The notes: generated by a model not told the origin, from the sequence alone. 10,921 bases of DNA from CAZJAT01 sp964544145 (GCA_964544145.1 CAZJAT010000039.1:1-10921); one strand, 5' to 3'; shown: positions 1 to 8,151, counted from the first letter of the stretch. Program-made: numbers and translations.

Positions 1-1
1 C

Positions 2-1135
2 AGTGCTGTAGTTAGCGGATCAGTATTGGGTATAATCGGGAGAAAAATTGTAGATAATGTATCTGAATCCTTAAGAAAATTTATTACTGTTTTATATTTT
101 TTATTACTATTAATAATTCTCAAACCATATTTTTCTTCAATATGGTCGCACATAGCATCCAATGCCTTTTCAGATGCTCTATTCAGATTTTCTCCGGTAA
201 ACTGGGCACTCAGTGTAAGTAATCTTGTTGATGGTGTTATTGATGTTAATGCATTGATTAGCGGTTTTGTATTTGTGATGTTTGAATTATTCATTATTGC
301 TATTTTGAGTTATATTACGCATATAGGTTCAAAGGATATTTCCTTCAGATTTAATTTTAAGGGCAGTATCGGTTTCAATATTGTATCACCATTATGGAAT
401 GTTATGATGAACAGATGGTTTACAATGCCAAATGCGATTTTCATGATAATATGGATATTATCTGTTATATTCGGTTCATTGACAAATATTGAGATACTTA
501 ATATTCCAATCAGTGCCGGTTTCTTTGTATATACATTGATCACTTTAGATAAGCTGTTTGCAGCAAAGAATGAGGATTACAGAAAATTATTTGAGGGTTT
601 TCCAATATCAAGGGAATATGCAGAAGGTGTATTTCTGGGCAGTTATTATATTCTATATCTCATTCCCATGCTGGGGTTGTCATATGCAAAATGGGGACAC
701 TTCCTTGTAAGTGTCACCAATAGCATATTTCCGGCAACCCTATCGGGTAAGATATTGACACTATTCCCTACATTAACGGTTTATTCTGTAGTTCCTGCAT
801 TAATAATGTTTTTCCCATATATGTGGTCATCTAATATAAAAGGCCGCATGCTGAAAAAAAGAATGGTTATTCTATATTATGCAGGTGTCTATTTCTTTGT
901 CGCATCTATTGCATCCTTTGCCGCCGCATACTATATAACACCCAATATGCAAGATATAATAAACAGGATATTTTGGCACAAAGGTTATTATGTCGGCAAG
1001 ACAATCTTGTATGGAATCACAATTGCTGCAGCCTTGATTCATATGAGAGCATTAATGCTTATTATTAAAAGTATCTTTCCAAGAAAGAAAAAATGGTTTA
1101 TAATATCAGACAAATATAAAAGGGGGAGTTCATGA
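2..1135 (+). CDS. Polytopic membrane protein, ABC-2-type permease-like, C-terminal part (5' truncated by window edge)
   Basis: The reading frame is open to the left edge, so this is the last 377 residues of a longer protein. A TTG at position 26 could be read as a start, but the residues before it (SAVVSGSV) flow into the protein without a break and no ribosome binding site precedes it. About eight hydrophobic segments are visible, near residues 28-42, 84-104, 144-163, 165-182, 209-228, 254-274, 288-310 and 333-358. The tail is basic (FPRKKKW). A cytoplasmic-looking loop at about residues 190-206, with LFEGFPISREY just before a membrane segment, resembles the 'LPxSR' loop found in many ABC-2-type export permeases. 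That is the only family hint. An ATPase partner would be expected upstream, outside the window. The stop overlaps the next start (ATGA), indicating co-translation. That it is a membrane protein is near certain; the ABC-2 assignment is tentative. Confidence 0.6.
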   Translation, partial: SAVVSGSVLGIIGRKIVDNVSESLRKFITVLYFLLLLIILKPYFSSIWSHIASNAFSDALFRFSPVNWALSVSNLVDGVIDVNALISGFVFVMFELFIIAILSYITHIGSKDISFRFNFKGSIGFNIVSPLWNVMMNRWFTMPNAIFMIIWILSVIFGSLTNIEILNIPISAGFFVYTLITLDKLFAAKNEDYRKLFEGFPISREYAEGVFLGSYYILYLIPMLGLSYAKWGHFLVSVTNSIFPATLSGKILTLFPTLTVYSVVPALIMFFPYMWSSNIKGRMLKKRMVILYYAGVYFFVASIASFAAAYYITPNMQDIINRIFWHKGYYVGKTILYGITIAAALIHMRALMLIIKSIFPRKKKWFIISDKYKRGSS

Positions 1136-2427
1136 AGAAGATATTGATCATTATCATAATTGTATTTTCTATTTTATTGACAGCTGAAGAGAGTTTTATT
1201 AAAAGAGGCGGGGACATCTTCCGTCTAGTTATTGATGAAAATGGCGACACTCTGATCTTTGAAAAGATAAATGTTATGGATAAGATAGATGATGCCGGAC
1301 CATTAGTAGAAGAACCTACCATAAACAAGACCATTCCGGTGGAATATGACCCTCAGTGGTTGAAGAGTATTATCCCCTACAGATGGCAGGTTGGATTATA
1401 CGGTATTTACAGGGGGCCATTTTATGGCTTTTGTCTTGCACAGGGTTTTCTTCCCGATAAATTGGGTGGTATAGCCCCTGAAGACTCATTTGCGACCATA
1501 TCTGAACTTAAAAGCAGACTTGTTTACTTCTCTGCTGCAACAATGCCCTTGATTATGTTTTTAGCACCGCCATTACTGCTTAATGACAGTATTTCACCTA
1601 TTTCTATTCCCATTATTGATATGGGATATTTCCTTGGGCCCATGGATTATGTGGCAATACGTTTGCTTGCAGCAGGTGATTCTCAAATGGAAAATTATGA
1701 ATTAGGTCTTGCAGCCCTATCCGGTTATGCTGAATCATGGGGCGGTTATTTCCTACTGCAGCATCTGGGTGACTTTAATCGTGCTGCAGGTCATTTTTAT
1801 AATGCAGGTGCATTTCTCGGATATCTATGGGGAGGTCTGCAGGGTATATATATTGCTGATAAGATTTATCCTCAAGAAAATGATTCAACATATACAAATT
1901 ACTCAAATAATATGCGTATTGCATCCGGGATTGCTCTCACTTATTCACTGGGATTCAGGGCTTTGGGTTTTTACATGGGCAATAATGATAATTATAAATG
2001 GAGATCATTTGATTCGTGGCTTATGGCTGTCAACACCATCCCGGGTATGTTGTTAGCAGGCGAGATACTTGAACAGTGGGATATGGATGCGGAGAGCATG
2101 CTTCTTATTTCCGGAATGAGCATGCTTACAACAGGATTGACAGGATATCTTCTGAGGGATACTCATTTTGATGATGCCAATGCCATCCTTACAATAGTAG
2201 GCGGAGGGTTGGGTGCAGCTGTGGGCGGAGGAATCAACATATTCTTTGACAAATATCATCCTGCTCTGAGTGCAATAGGTATGATAACAGGGGAATTAGC
2301 TGTTTATTATCTCAGAAAAAATTCCATCGGTGATAATCTGCAGGTTAGTATACCCAGTAATATTAATTTCGGATTTTATCCCACAATACACAATGGAATG
2401 GGAGCAAATCTCAATATAGATTTTTAG
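1132..2427 (+). CDS. Exported glycine-rich multi-pass membrane protein with internal repeats, unknown function
   Basis: I do not recognise this 431-residue protein. It starts with a typical signal peptide (MKKILIIIIIVFSILLTAEES, cleavage perhaps near residue 18) without a lipobox cysteine. A polar stretch (residues 19-80) follows, then a long alternation of hydrophobic segments and short polar loops. The clearest hydrophobic stretches are residues 130-150, 225-242, 262-282, 322-341 and 350-371; the last contains GGGLGAAVGGG. Three stretches (about 197-238, 265-311 and 327-369) share a pattern of SG, a glycine about ten residues later, a polar loop, then a Gly-rich hydrophobic end, suggesting an internal repeat. 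The protein ends in Phe after an alternating strand-like tail, so an outer-membrane location is possible, but the helices look more like an inner-membrane protein. The ATG overlaps the previous stop (ATGA) and is preceded by the Shine-Dalgarno AGGGGGAG. Position in the operon suggests it works with the upstream permease. Confidence 0.8.
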   Translation: MKKILIIIIIVFSILLTAEESFIKRGGDIFRLVIDENGDTLIFEKINVMDKIDDAGPLVEEPTINKTIPVEYDPQWLKSIIPYRWQVGLYGIYRGPFYGFCLAQGFLPDKLGGIAPEDSFATISELKSRLVYFSAATMPLIMFLAPPLLLNDSISPISIPIIDMGYFLGPMDYVAIRLLAAGDSQMENYELGLAALSGYAESWGGYFLLQHLGDFNRAAGHFYNAGAFLGYLWGGLQGIYIADKIYPQENDSTYTNYSNNMRIASGIALTYSLGFRALGFYMGNNDNYKWRSFDSWLMAVNTIPGMLLAGEILEQWDMDAESMLLISGMSMLTTGLTGYLLRDTHFDDANAILTIVGGGLGAAVGGGINIFFDKYHPALSAIGMITGELAVYYLRKNSIGDNLQVSIPSNINFGFYPTIHNGMGANLNIDF

Positions 2428-2431
2428 GAGT
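2425..2431 (+). promoter_or_regulatory. Stop codon fused to the tldD ribosome binding site
   Basis: TAGGAG combines the TAG stop of the upstream gene with the AGGAG Shine-Dalgarno of tldD, whose ATG follows at 2435. A terminating ribosome therefore sits on the next binding site. Confidence 0.7.
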
Positions 2432-2434
2432 ATT

Positions 2435-3802
2435 ATGAATTATATAGAATTTATCAAATCACTCATGCTGGAAACCTATGATGCTGATTTTATTGATGCA
2501 AGGATTGAGACGCGGAAAAGCACAGCTATAGCATTGGAAAATCATTCCATAAATAACGCAATAAAAGAGGAATTCAACGGAATATTCATACGTGTTTACA
2601 AAGGCCGGAAATGGTATTATACATCATTAAACAGCATTGATAAGGATAGAATTGCAAATTCATTAAAGGAATTGGTATCATTGGCAGATAGGAAAAACAG
2701 CAGAAACTCTGATTTTTATTCTCATTTGAAAGCAGGTGAATTCTCAAAGATTATATATGAAAATAATCCCACAGATATATCTGTTGATGAAAAGAAAAAA
2801 TTGATTTATCACTATGATTCATTAATGAAAAACAATGATAAAATAAAATTTTCTTCATCAATGTATGTTGATGTTTATTCAATGATTTATTATGGGGATT
2901 CTGCCGGGCGTTTTACACAATATGATTTTACCGGAGCTGAAGTGCGGGCATCATTCATGATGTCAGAAAATGATGAGAGGTTTATGGGTTCATACAAACA
3001 GTATTCAGATGATTTCAATGCATTAACAGAACTGGATCAATTCATATTGGAAGAAATAAAAGAAACCGAAACATTTATACATGCTGATACGGCAAAACAG
3101 GATATTGTACCCGTTATTTTGTCGCCTTCAGCAGCGGGTGTGTTTGCTCACGAATCCTTTGGGCATAAGAGTGAAGCAGATTTTATGATTGGAGACCGGA
3201 AGATGAAGGAAGAATGGGTTATTGGAAAACATGTTGGCAGTAATATTCTATCCATCATTGATGATGGAGGAGTCGAGCATGCAAGCGGTTATACTCCCTT
3301 TGATGATGAGGGGACACCTGCACATAAAACATATCTCATTAAGAATGGGATTCTCTCCGACAGACTACATTCGCTTTCAACAGCATTTGACCTTAATGAG
3401 AAGCCAACCGGAAACGGAAGAGCAATGAATACAGAGTATGAACCAATTGTGAGAATGACCTCAACATATATTGAAAAGGGAGATTCCTCATTCAATGATT
3501 TAGTTAAAAGTATTGATAACGGCTATTATATTAAATCAATAAAGCATGGTTCCGGAATGTCCACATTCACCATTGCACCGCACAAATCATACAAAATTAA
3601 AAAGGGTAAGATAACAGATCCGGTCAAAATAAATGTTATCACAGGCACAGTGTTTGAGACATTGAATCTTATTGACGGTTTATCGGATCAGCTGACATTG
3701 AAATCCTCTATTACAGGAGGATGCGGTAAAATGGAACAATTTCCGCTGAGAGTCAGTTTCGGTGGTCCTGAGGTTAGAATCAGTAAAATGAATATCAGTT
3801 AG
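2435..3802 (+). CDS. tldD: TldD metalloprotease subunit (TldD/PmbA family)
   Basis: This is the catalytic subunit of the TldD-TldE heterodimeric zinc protease, a cytoplasmic enzyme that cleaves unfolded peptides and, in some bacteria, removes leader peptides from modified peptides such as microcin B17. At 455 residues it is slightly shorter than E. coli TldD (about 480). Visible signatures are HESFGH at residues 239-244 (the HExxxH site, with His239, Glu240 and His244), Cys430 in GGCGK near the C-terminus (probable third zinc ligand, as in E. coli TldD), the conserved FDDEGTPAHKTYLIKNG block at 289-305, and a GNGRAMNT...PIVRM block at 327-341. The N-terminal half carries the usual substrate-cleft region. 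The ATG sits 7 bases after the previous stop, and the Shine-Dalgarno AGGAG overlaps that TAG stop, implying coupled translation. tldE follows directly. No key residue appears to be missing. Family assignment is firm; the natural substrate is unknown. Confidence 0.95.
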   Translation: MNYIEFIKSLMLETYDADFIDARIETRKSTAIALENHSINNAIKEEFNGIFIRVYKGRKWYYTSLNSIDKDRIANSLKELVSLADRKNSRNSDFYSHLKAGEFSKIIYENNPTDISVDEKKKLIYHYDSLMKNNDKIKFSSSMYVDVYSMIYYGDSAGRFTQYDFTGAEVRASFMMSENDERFMGSYKQYSDDFNALTELDQFILEEIKETETFIHADTAKQDIVPVILSPSAAGVFAHESFGHKSEADFMIGDRKMKEEWVIGKHVGSNILSIIDDGGVEHASGYTPFDDEGTPAHKTYLIKNGILSDRLHSLSTAFDLNEKPTGNGRAMNTEYEPIVRMTSTYIEKGDSSFNDLVKSIDNGYYIKSIKHGSGMSTFTIAPHKSYKIKKGKITDPVKINVITGTVFETLNLIDGLSDQLTLKSSITGGCGKMEQFPLRVSFGGPEVRISKMNIS

Positions 3803-3805
3803 GAG
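3800..3805 (+). promoter_or_regulatory. Stop codon fused to the pmbA ribosome binding site
   Basis: The same TAGGAG arrangement as before tldD: the TAG stop of tldD is part of the Shine-Dalgarno of pmbA (ATG at 3811). It would help keep the two protease subunits at similar levels. Confidence 0.7.
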
Positions 3806-3810
3806 CAATA

Positions 3811-5040
3811 ATGGATAAGGAATCATTCAAAAGCATAACAAACAGTTTTACATTGAATATAACAAATTCAAATATAGATTCAATGCGCAGTAAAGAAACT
3901 GTGAGAAAATCCATACGTATCATAAAAAACGGGAAAATGGGTATTTCGGGCAGTAAATCGGACATTGATTTCAGTATACTGGAAAAAAATGCAAATGATC
4001 TGTGTGATATAGATATACCTGAAGGATTTATTTTTCCCAAAGGCGATAAGAGAGATTGGGATATTGTGAAAAAGACATTCAGTAATGAAGAAGTATCAGA
4101 TATTGCAGAAAAAACATTGAATGGTATGAAATCGGCATATCCTGATTTCATTTTTTCAAATAAAATAACATATTCTGAAAATAGCGTTGAATTAAAGAAT
4201 TCCAGGGGTATTGATTATTCAACAAAAAGTAATCAATTGGATATTGTGTTATTGTATAAACATAAGAATAGTAGTTCTATTATGGACGGATTCTGGGTAA
4301 ATTCATATTATGAAATGCCTGATATTGAAACATATATAAAAAAGGCTGAACCTTTTCTCTATATGCATGAGAATCAATTGCAATATAACAAGGATAAAGC
4401 AGTTATTGTTTTTCCTGAATTTACCGGTGCAATGCCATTTCGATTTTTAACAAAGCATATAAATGGCGAGCTTATCAAACAGGGGGCATCTGCTTTGAGC
4501 GGTAAAGTGAATGAGAAACTCTTTTCTGATAAATTCACATTATCCGATCTCAATTATGACAGCAATAATGGCATATGTTCAGCATTTGACGGTGATGGAT
4601 TCAGAAGGGATGAAGTCAAACTTCCCATATTTGAAAACGGTATTTTCAAGAAACCTCTGTATGACTTAAAGAGGGCCATATTATTCAATGAAGAGCCGAC
4701 AGGCACATCATACAGACCATATAATCAAAGTGCTGCTATTTCTCCAAATGCATTATATACAGATTCTATTGATAAATCATTAAAGGATTTTGATGAAGCA
4801 ATTATTGTAATGATATCGTCAGGAGGTGATTTCCAGGATAATGGTGATATCTCATTACCGGTTCAATTGGCATTTCTCGTGAAAAATGGGAAAATTGAGG
4901 GAAAAATGCCTCAAATGATGCTAACTGGCAGTATTGACAATCTGTTCAACAATGATTATATTGGAGCATTGCAGGATGGATTATTTGATAATTCCATATC
5001 CAGATATACTGCATTTGAAATGAATATACACAAAGGATAA
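3811..5040 (+). CDS. pmbA: TldE/PmbA, non-catalytic partner of TldD
   Basis: This 409-residue protein is the second subunit of the TldD-TldE protease. It belongs to the same fold family as TldD but lacks an HExxxH site; the equivalent region reads FPEFTGAMPFRFLTKHING (about 201-219) with no metal-binding pair, which is normal for TldE. Other family blocks are a SAFDGDGFRRDEVKLPIFENGIFK-type strand/loop starting at residue 257 (the counterpart of FDDEGT in TldD), LYDLKRAI followed by EPTGTSYR (283-302), and a C-terminal region with MLTGSIDNLF (370-379). E. coli PmbA is about 450 residues, so this copy is on the short side. The start is 8 bases after the tldD stop, and again a TAGGAG fuses that stop with the Shine-Dalgarno, which would help keep the two subunits at equal levels. 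It is expected to form a cytoplasmic heterodimer with the tldD product and contribute to the substrate channel. Confidence 0.93.
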   Translation: MDKESFKSITNSFTLNITNSNIDSMRSKETVRKSIRIIKNGKMGISGSKSDIDFSILEKNANDLCDIDIPEGFIFPKGDKRDWDIVKKTFSNEEVSDIAEKTLNGMKSAYPDFIFSNKITYSENSVELKNSRGIDYSTKSNQLDIVLLYKHKNSSSIMDGFWVNSYYEMPDIETYIKKAEPFLYMHENQLQYNKDKAVIVFPEFTGAMPFRFLTKHINGELIKQGASALSGKVNEKLFSDKFTLSDLNYDSNNGICSAFDGDGFRRDEVKLPIFENGIFKKPLYDLKRAILFNEEPTGTSYRPYNQSAAISPNALYTDSIDKSLKDFDEAIIVMISSGGDFQDNGDISLPVQLAFLVKNGKIEGKMPQMMLTGSIDNLFNNDYIGALQDGLFDNSISRYTAFEMNIHKG

Positions 5041-5041
5041 T

Positions 5042-5524
5042 ATGAAAGAAACACAGGACAATTTTATAAACATCATCAAGACAATACTGACGGAGAGTCT
5101 GGATTTTTCAGGTGATAATTATTTCAGTCCTGAGATGTATTATTTTATAACGCTGTATATACTCAATTCGGAGTTTGAGTTTTATTCAGATGATATATTC
5201 AGATTTTTTCTATTCAAAGGATATATTTACTTTAAGGATCAGGTGTTGTCTGAAGAGGACAGTATGTATATTAAGATATTTGAGAAGGAAATTGAGAATT
5301 GGGAGACATCTGTGCTGTATAATGATTTTGAGGGTATAATCATTGAATTGCTTGAATCAGAAAAATGGAAGATTATTCACAATCTTCAAAAGAGGAGTTT
5401 CAATATAACAAATATTGAAAAACATATTGATAGAATGGCCAGAAGGGTAAACAGAAAATTCAAACACAAAAATCTCAATGTGACCAAAGATGATATTATT
5501 GAAAAACTCTTTGAACTATTCTAA
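5042..5524 (+). CDS. Hypothetical small cytoplasmic protein, last gene of the tldDE operon
   Basis: I do not recognise this 160-residue protein. It has no signal peptide or membrane segment. The first two thirds are rich in Asp/Glu and aromatic residues (Phe, Tyr; for example FEFYSDDIFRFF at 45-56) and look mostly helical. The last third is basic (RMARRVNRKFKHK at 131-143), followed by a short acidic helix ending in FELF. This charge split could reflect nucleic-acid or protein binding, but no domain is recognisable. It starts one base after the pmbA stop with AAGGA as a likely ribosome binding site (overlapping the end of pmbA), so it is almost certainly co-translated with tldDE. Its TAA stop overlaps the stop codon of the opposing gene by three bases. 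That it is a gene rests on tight operon spacing and the lack of a competing frame; its function is open. Confidence 0.8.
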   Translation: MKETQDNFINIIKTILTESLDFSGDNYFSPEMYYFITLYILNSEFEFYSDDIFRFFLFKGYIYFKDQVLSEEDSMYIKIFEKEIENWETSVLYNDFEGIIIELLESEKWKIIHNLQKRSFNITNIEKHIDRMARRVNRKFKHKNLNVTKDDIIEKLFELF

Positions 5525-6120
5525 TGTTCCAATTTTTCCTTTGTATCACTGATGTATTCAATTGCAGGTGTTGTGTCAGCAGCACTATCCATAAACATTT
5601 CAAGAAAATACAGTGATTTATCCAGTGATGGCCATGTAAGCAGAAATGGAATATTAGGCGTCATATAATGCAATCTTCCCAATGCAAGTAATGCGGCATA
5701 ATCATGATAATTCTTTTCGTTTTCATATATATATAAAGCATGATTACGGATCTTATTGGGTATATTGTATCTAATTGCCGCAGTAATACCGCATGACTCA
5801 CCATATCTGCCCCACAGCAGCATTAATGTGTATGCCAATGATAACGGCATGTCATTTTCATATAATCCTTCAAGGGAATCAATAAATGGCTTAATATTTA
5901 ATTCACTATTTACTGACACTATTTTATAATCAATTGCATCTGCTAATTTATATATTATGTTAATATCTTCATTAGCTGCGAGTGTATAATTCAATATAGC
6001 GTTTTCAATTGCAGTACTGTCAGATTCTCTTATAGAGAAATAATAATCTCCATTACTCTCATATAAGTCGGCATCTGCAATAGCGGATATAATTGAAAGA
6101 GCGATTAGAAATACATGCAT
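5521..6120 (-). CDS. Small exported protein with TPR-like C-terminal repeats
   Basis: This 199-residue protein begins with a hydrophobic leader (MHVFLIALSIISAIADA, cleavage perhaps after ADA at 17). The leader is unusual in having no Lys or Arg in its n-region. The rest is helical. The C-terminal part resembles tetratricopeptide repeats of the kind found in periplasmic TatT-like proteins: WGRYGESCGI at about 103-112, then ALLALGRLHYMTPNIPFL (143-160) and SLDKSLYFLEMFMDSA (165-180), followed by AIEYISDTKEKLE. The pattern 'ALGRLxYxxP ... DKSLxxLExxxxxxP ... Y..D.KEKLE' is what suggests the assignment. The start lies one base after the stop of the outer-membrane barrel gene; no in-frame ATG lies upstream before a stop. 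It is the last gene of the minus-strand operon, and its product is probably a periplasmic accessory of the exporter. The TPR call is moderate. Confidence 0.7.
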   Translation of the reverse strand: MHVFLIALSIISAIADADLYESNGDYYFSIRESDSTAIENAILNYTLAANEDINIIYKLADAIDYKIVSVNSELNIKPFIDSLEGLYENDMPLSLAYTLMLLWGRYGESCGITAAIRYNIPNKIRNHALYIYENEKNYHDYAALLALGRLHYMTPNIPFLLTWPSLDKSLYFLEMFMDSAADTTPAIEYISDTKEKLEH

Positions 6121-6121
6121 A

Positions 6122-7429
6122 TCAGAAACCTGCCTTGAAATATAATCCTATGCCCGAGTAATCCATATTATCATTAAAAGAACATAATTCATTTGCCCAT
6201 ATATGCATTATTCTTATGCCTGCAGTGAAATTCCCGTTAGAGTATTCCAAACAGGGCATTATTGTTATAGCAGTATGTTTGGGAAAATTATTATAAGAAG
6301 CAATCTCAAAAGCACTATTCAATGGACTGATAATAATTCTGTCATTGAAAAATGGAAATCGTGTTCCTATAAAAATATAATCATGTATATTGCTGTATTC
6401 ATAATACATGCCATGAACATAATGTGCATTTGCATAGAATCCATTTATGAATGTATAATCAACACATATATCCCCTTTGACATAAAAGGGACCTCCAATA
6501 TTTGTTGAATCATAGACATTTCCTCCTGCTGCTGTTAGATCTATTGTCATATCATTATCCTGTGGATAGAATAAACCTATATTACCGCATATACCTATGC
6601 TGCCAATAGAGGATGATGCGGATATCCCGCCTACTTGAATGCGAGGATAATGCAGAATATTATGAATATTCACATACCATGGCAGAGAACCGGTACTGAC
6701 AAATACAGAATCAACCCATGGGGTTTTCTCTTTCCAGTAAAAATAGTGCAGGGAGATATCCCCGATAAAACTCTGATAGGACAAAGCAATATGTATCTGA
6801 GCATTATCCTTTATTGCATTGCTGTTTGTGATTTGGTTAGTCATATGCTCAATACTTACATATGATGGCATAGAAAATGAAGGCATTGAAATGTCAGAAG
6901 GTAGAATATTGGGTTCATAGAATGGTAAGATGTCTGCCTGCCATGACAATCTGCCATTATAGCCCAATATTGAAATAATAAATGAAGAAAGGCGTTTTTC
7001 ATATGTCCATCTGTCTCTTTGATCATATGCATTGAGAATATCCAGTGTACTCATGATTTCACCTGCACCTGTATTTGTGCGCTGTAAACCAATTTTCATG
7101 TCAGTGAAGGAGAAAGGAAGGCTGAATATATATGCATAAGCTTGATTGATTTTTACATATATATTATAGAAAGAATCCGGCATTGAAAGGGCATCTAATG
7201 ATGAAGGAATATTATTCCCTAAAGTGAATGCATCAATATCTGTAATAATCTTGATGCTGGGGTCACTGTATTTCATTCCAATGTTCAAAACATATTCATT
7301 GTACATAATATATGTATTTTTCATTGCTTTAATGCGTATATCTGATGATATATGTCCATTGAATATGACAGAGGGAAACACAATAAACGGGATTAATAAT
7401 AAAATACAGAGCAATAAATGTTTCTTCAT
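6122..7429 (-). CDS. Outer-membrane beta-barrel protein of the RND/LolA-like module (DUF1302/porin-like)
   Basis: From the ATG at 7429 the protein has 435 residues. It has a clear signal peptide (MKKHLLLCILLLIPFIVFPS, cleavage near 20), then alternating polar/hydrophobic stretches rich in Tyr, Ser, Gly and Asn, and ends GLYFKAGF; a terminal Phe is the usual signal for barrel assembly by BamA. Residues about 93-140 (NQAYAYI, then MKIGLQRTNTGAGE, then LDILNAYDQRD) match the 'lnqaYl ... lrvGrQrxxWGxG ... DxlNpxD' block of DUF1302-type outer-membrane proteins that accompany MMPL/LolA-like pairs. A barrel is therefore well supported, its exact family less so. A GTG at 7432 could add one residue (overlap GTGA); the ATG, one codon later, gives the overlap TGATG with the upstream stop. 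GGAAAGGGG upstream serves as Shine-Dalgarno. The likely role is the outer-membrane receiving or exit component for the cargo of the pump. Confidence 0.82.
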   Translation of the reverse strand: MKKHLLLCILLLIPFIVFPSVIFNGHISSDIRIKAMKNTYIMYNEYVLNIGMKYSDPSIKIITDIDAFTLGNNIPSSLDALSMPDSFYNIYVKINQAYAYIFSLPFSFTDMKIGLQRTNTGAGEIMSTLDILNAYDQRDRWTYEKRLSSFIISILGYNGRLSWQADILPFYEPNILPSDISMPSFSMPSYVSIEHMTNQITNSNAIKDNAQIHIALSYQSFIGDISLHYFYWKEKTPWVDSVFVSTGSLPWYVNIHNILHYPRIQVGGISASSSIGSIGICGNIGLFYPQDNDMTIDLTAAGGNVYDSTNIGGPFYVKGDICVDYTFINGFYANAHYVHGMYYEYSNIHDYIFIGTRFPFFNDRIIISPLNSAFEIASYNNFPKHTAITIMPCLEYSNGNFTAGIRIMHIWANELCSFNDNMDYSGIGLYFKAGF

Positions 7430-8151
7430 CACAGGCCCCTTTCCAATGTTCTTGTTGTAAAGAAATCATCTGATAATCCCGTATTTATCTGCACATCTGA
7501 AATATTCATAATAGACATGGAACCTGATGATTCATTTGTCATTTTTGCCTGTTTGGCGTATACATAATTGTTTATTACTGTTATTTCGCTATTTATAAGT
7601 GTTTTTATGTGTTTACCTGCTTTATTATAATACCCAATCTTGATTGGGTAATAGAGTGATTTTCCAATCTCCATTATTATAGATTTATATTGTGATATTT
7701 GTCCCTCTTTAAGCAGCAGCTCAAGCTCAAAGGTGCTGTCTGTTTCTGATTTTATTGTATAATTATACATATCTGAATAATTAACAATTTCCATATCTTC
7801 ATAAGAAAAATCTGTGCCTGCGAATGAAGAGTTGCGTACATGAGATGCAATTTTTTTTATTGTTGAATAAGCAGGCAGATACATATACATCTCATTATTC
7901 GGTAATGATAAAAAACCGATACCATTATCATTAGAGGGTTGTACAAAAAACACTAAACGTTTATTGTCTCCTTTCTGAAAGAGCATGAGTTTCTTCTGTG
8001 TTTGACTGCCCGCATTATCCTTTATTATCATTGAAACAGTCATCTTCTGATCTTCAATACATTTATTATTCTGATCTATTTTTTCAAGTAAATTTCCGCT
8101 GCTGACAAGCAGAGCAATGCTCATCAATATGGAAATGAATAATTTTTTCAT
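7429..8151 (-). CDS. LolA-like periplasmic protein (outer membrane lipoprotein-sorting protein family)
   Basis: This 240-residue protein has a signal peptide (MKKLFISILMSIALLVSSG, cleavage about 19-20) and no lipobox. The mature part matches the LolA-like family annotated as 'outer membrane lipoprotein-sorting protein', which is normally encoded beside MMPL/RND exporters. The family blocks are KRLVFFVQPSNDNGIGFLSL (64-83), MYMYLPAYSTIKKI (88-101) and FAGTDFSYEDM (110-120), the last being the most diagnostic. Family members have a half-open beta-barrel fold that binds lipid or lipoprotein acyl chains in the periplasm; by inference this one receives cargo from the pump and passes it to the outer membrane. 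It is not canonical LolA, since no LolB or LolCDE is present and it is longer. The start overlaps the pump's stop (ATGA) and follows a very strong Shine-Dalgarno (AGGAGG), suggesting high, coupled translation. Confidence 0.92.
   Translation of the reverse strand: MKKLFISILMSIALLVSSGNLLEKIDQNNKCIEDQKMTVSMIIKDNAGSQTQKKLMLFQKGDNKRLVFFVQPSNDNGIGFLSLPNNEMYMYLPAYSTIKKIASHVRNSSFAGTDFSYEDMEIVNYSDMYNYTIKSETDSTFELELLLKEGQISQYKSIIMEIGKSLYYPIKIGYYNKAGKHIKTLINSEITVINNYVYAKQAKMTNESSGSMSIMNISDVQINTGLSDDFFTTRTLERGL

Noticed and set aside
696..715. Perfect 7-base inverted repeat (GACACTT / AAGTGTC) with a 6-base loop
   Set aside because: It lies mid-gene in the permease-like coding sequence, has no T-run after it, and fits the coding frame, so a terminator or regulatory role is not supported.
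1709..2056. 115-codon open frame on the plus strand inside the glycine-rich membrane protein gene
   Set aside because: It sits in another frame of a gene with a good start, signal peptide and operon spacing; no independent ribosome binding site or domain is visible.
2094..2127. 10-base direct repeat GAGCATGCTT, 24 bases apart, each with a GCATGC palindrome
   Set aside because: Both copies encode Ser-Met-Leu in the same frame of the membrane protein; this is best explained by protein sequence and codon choice rather than a DNA-level element.
3795..4151. 118-codon open frame on the minus strand opposite pmbA
   Set aside because: It is a shadow of the conserved pmbA coding frame, with no recognisable product and no operon context.
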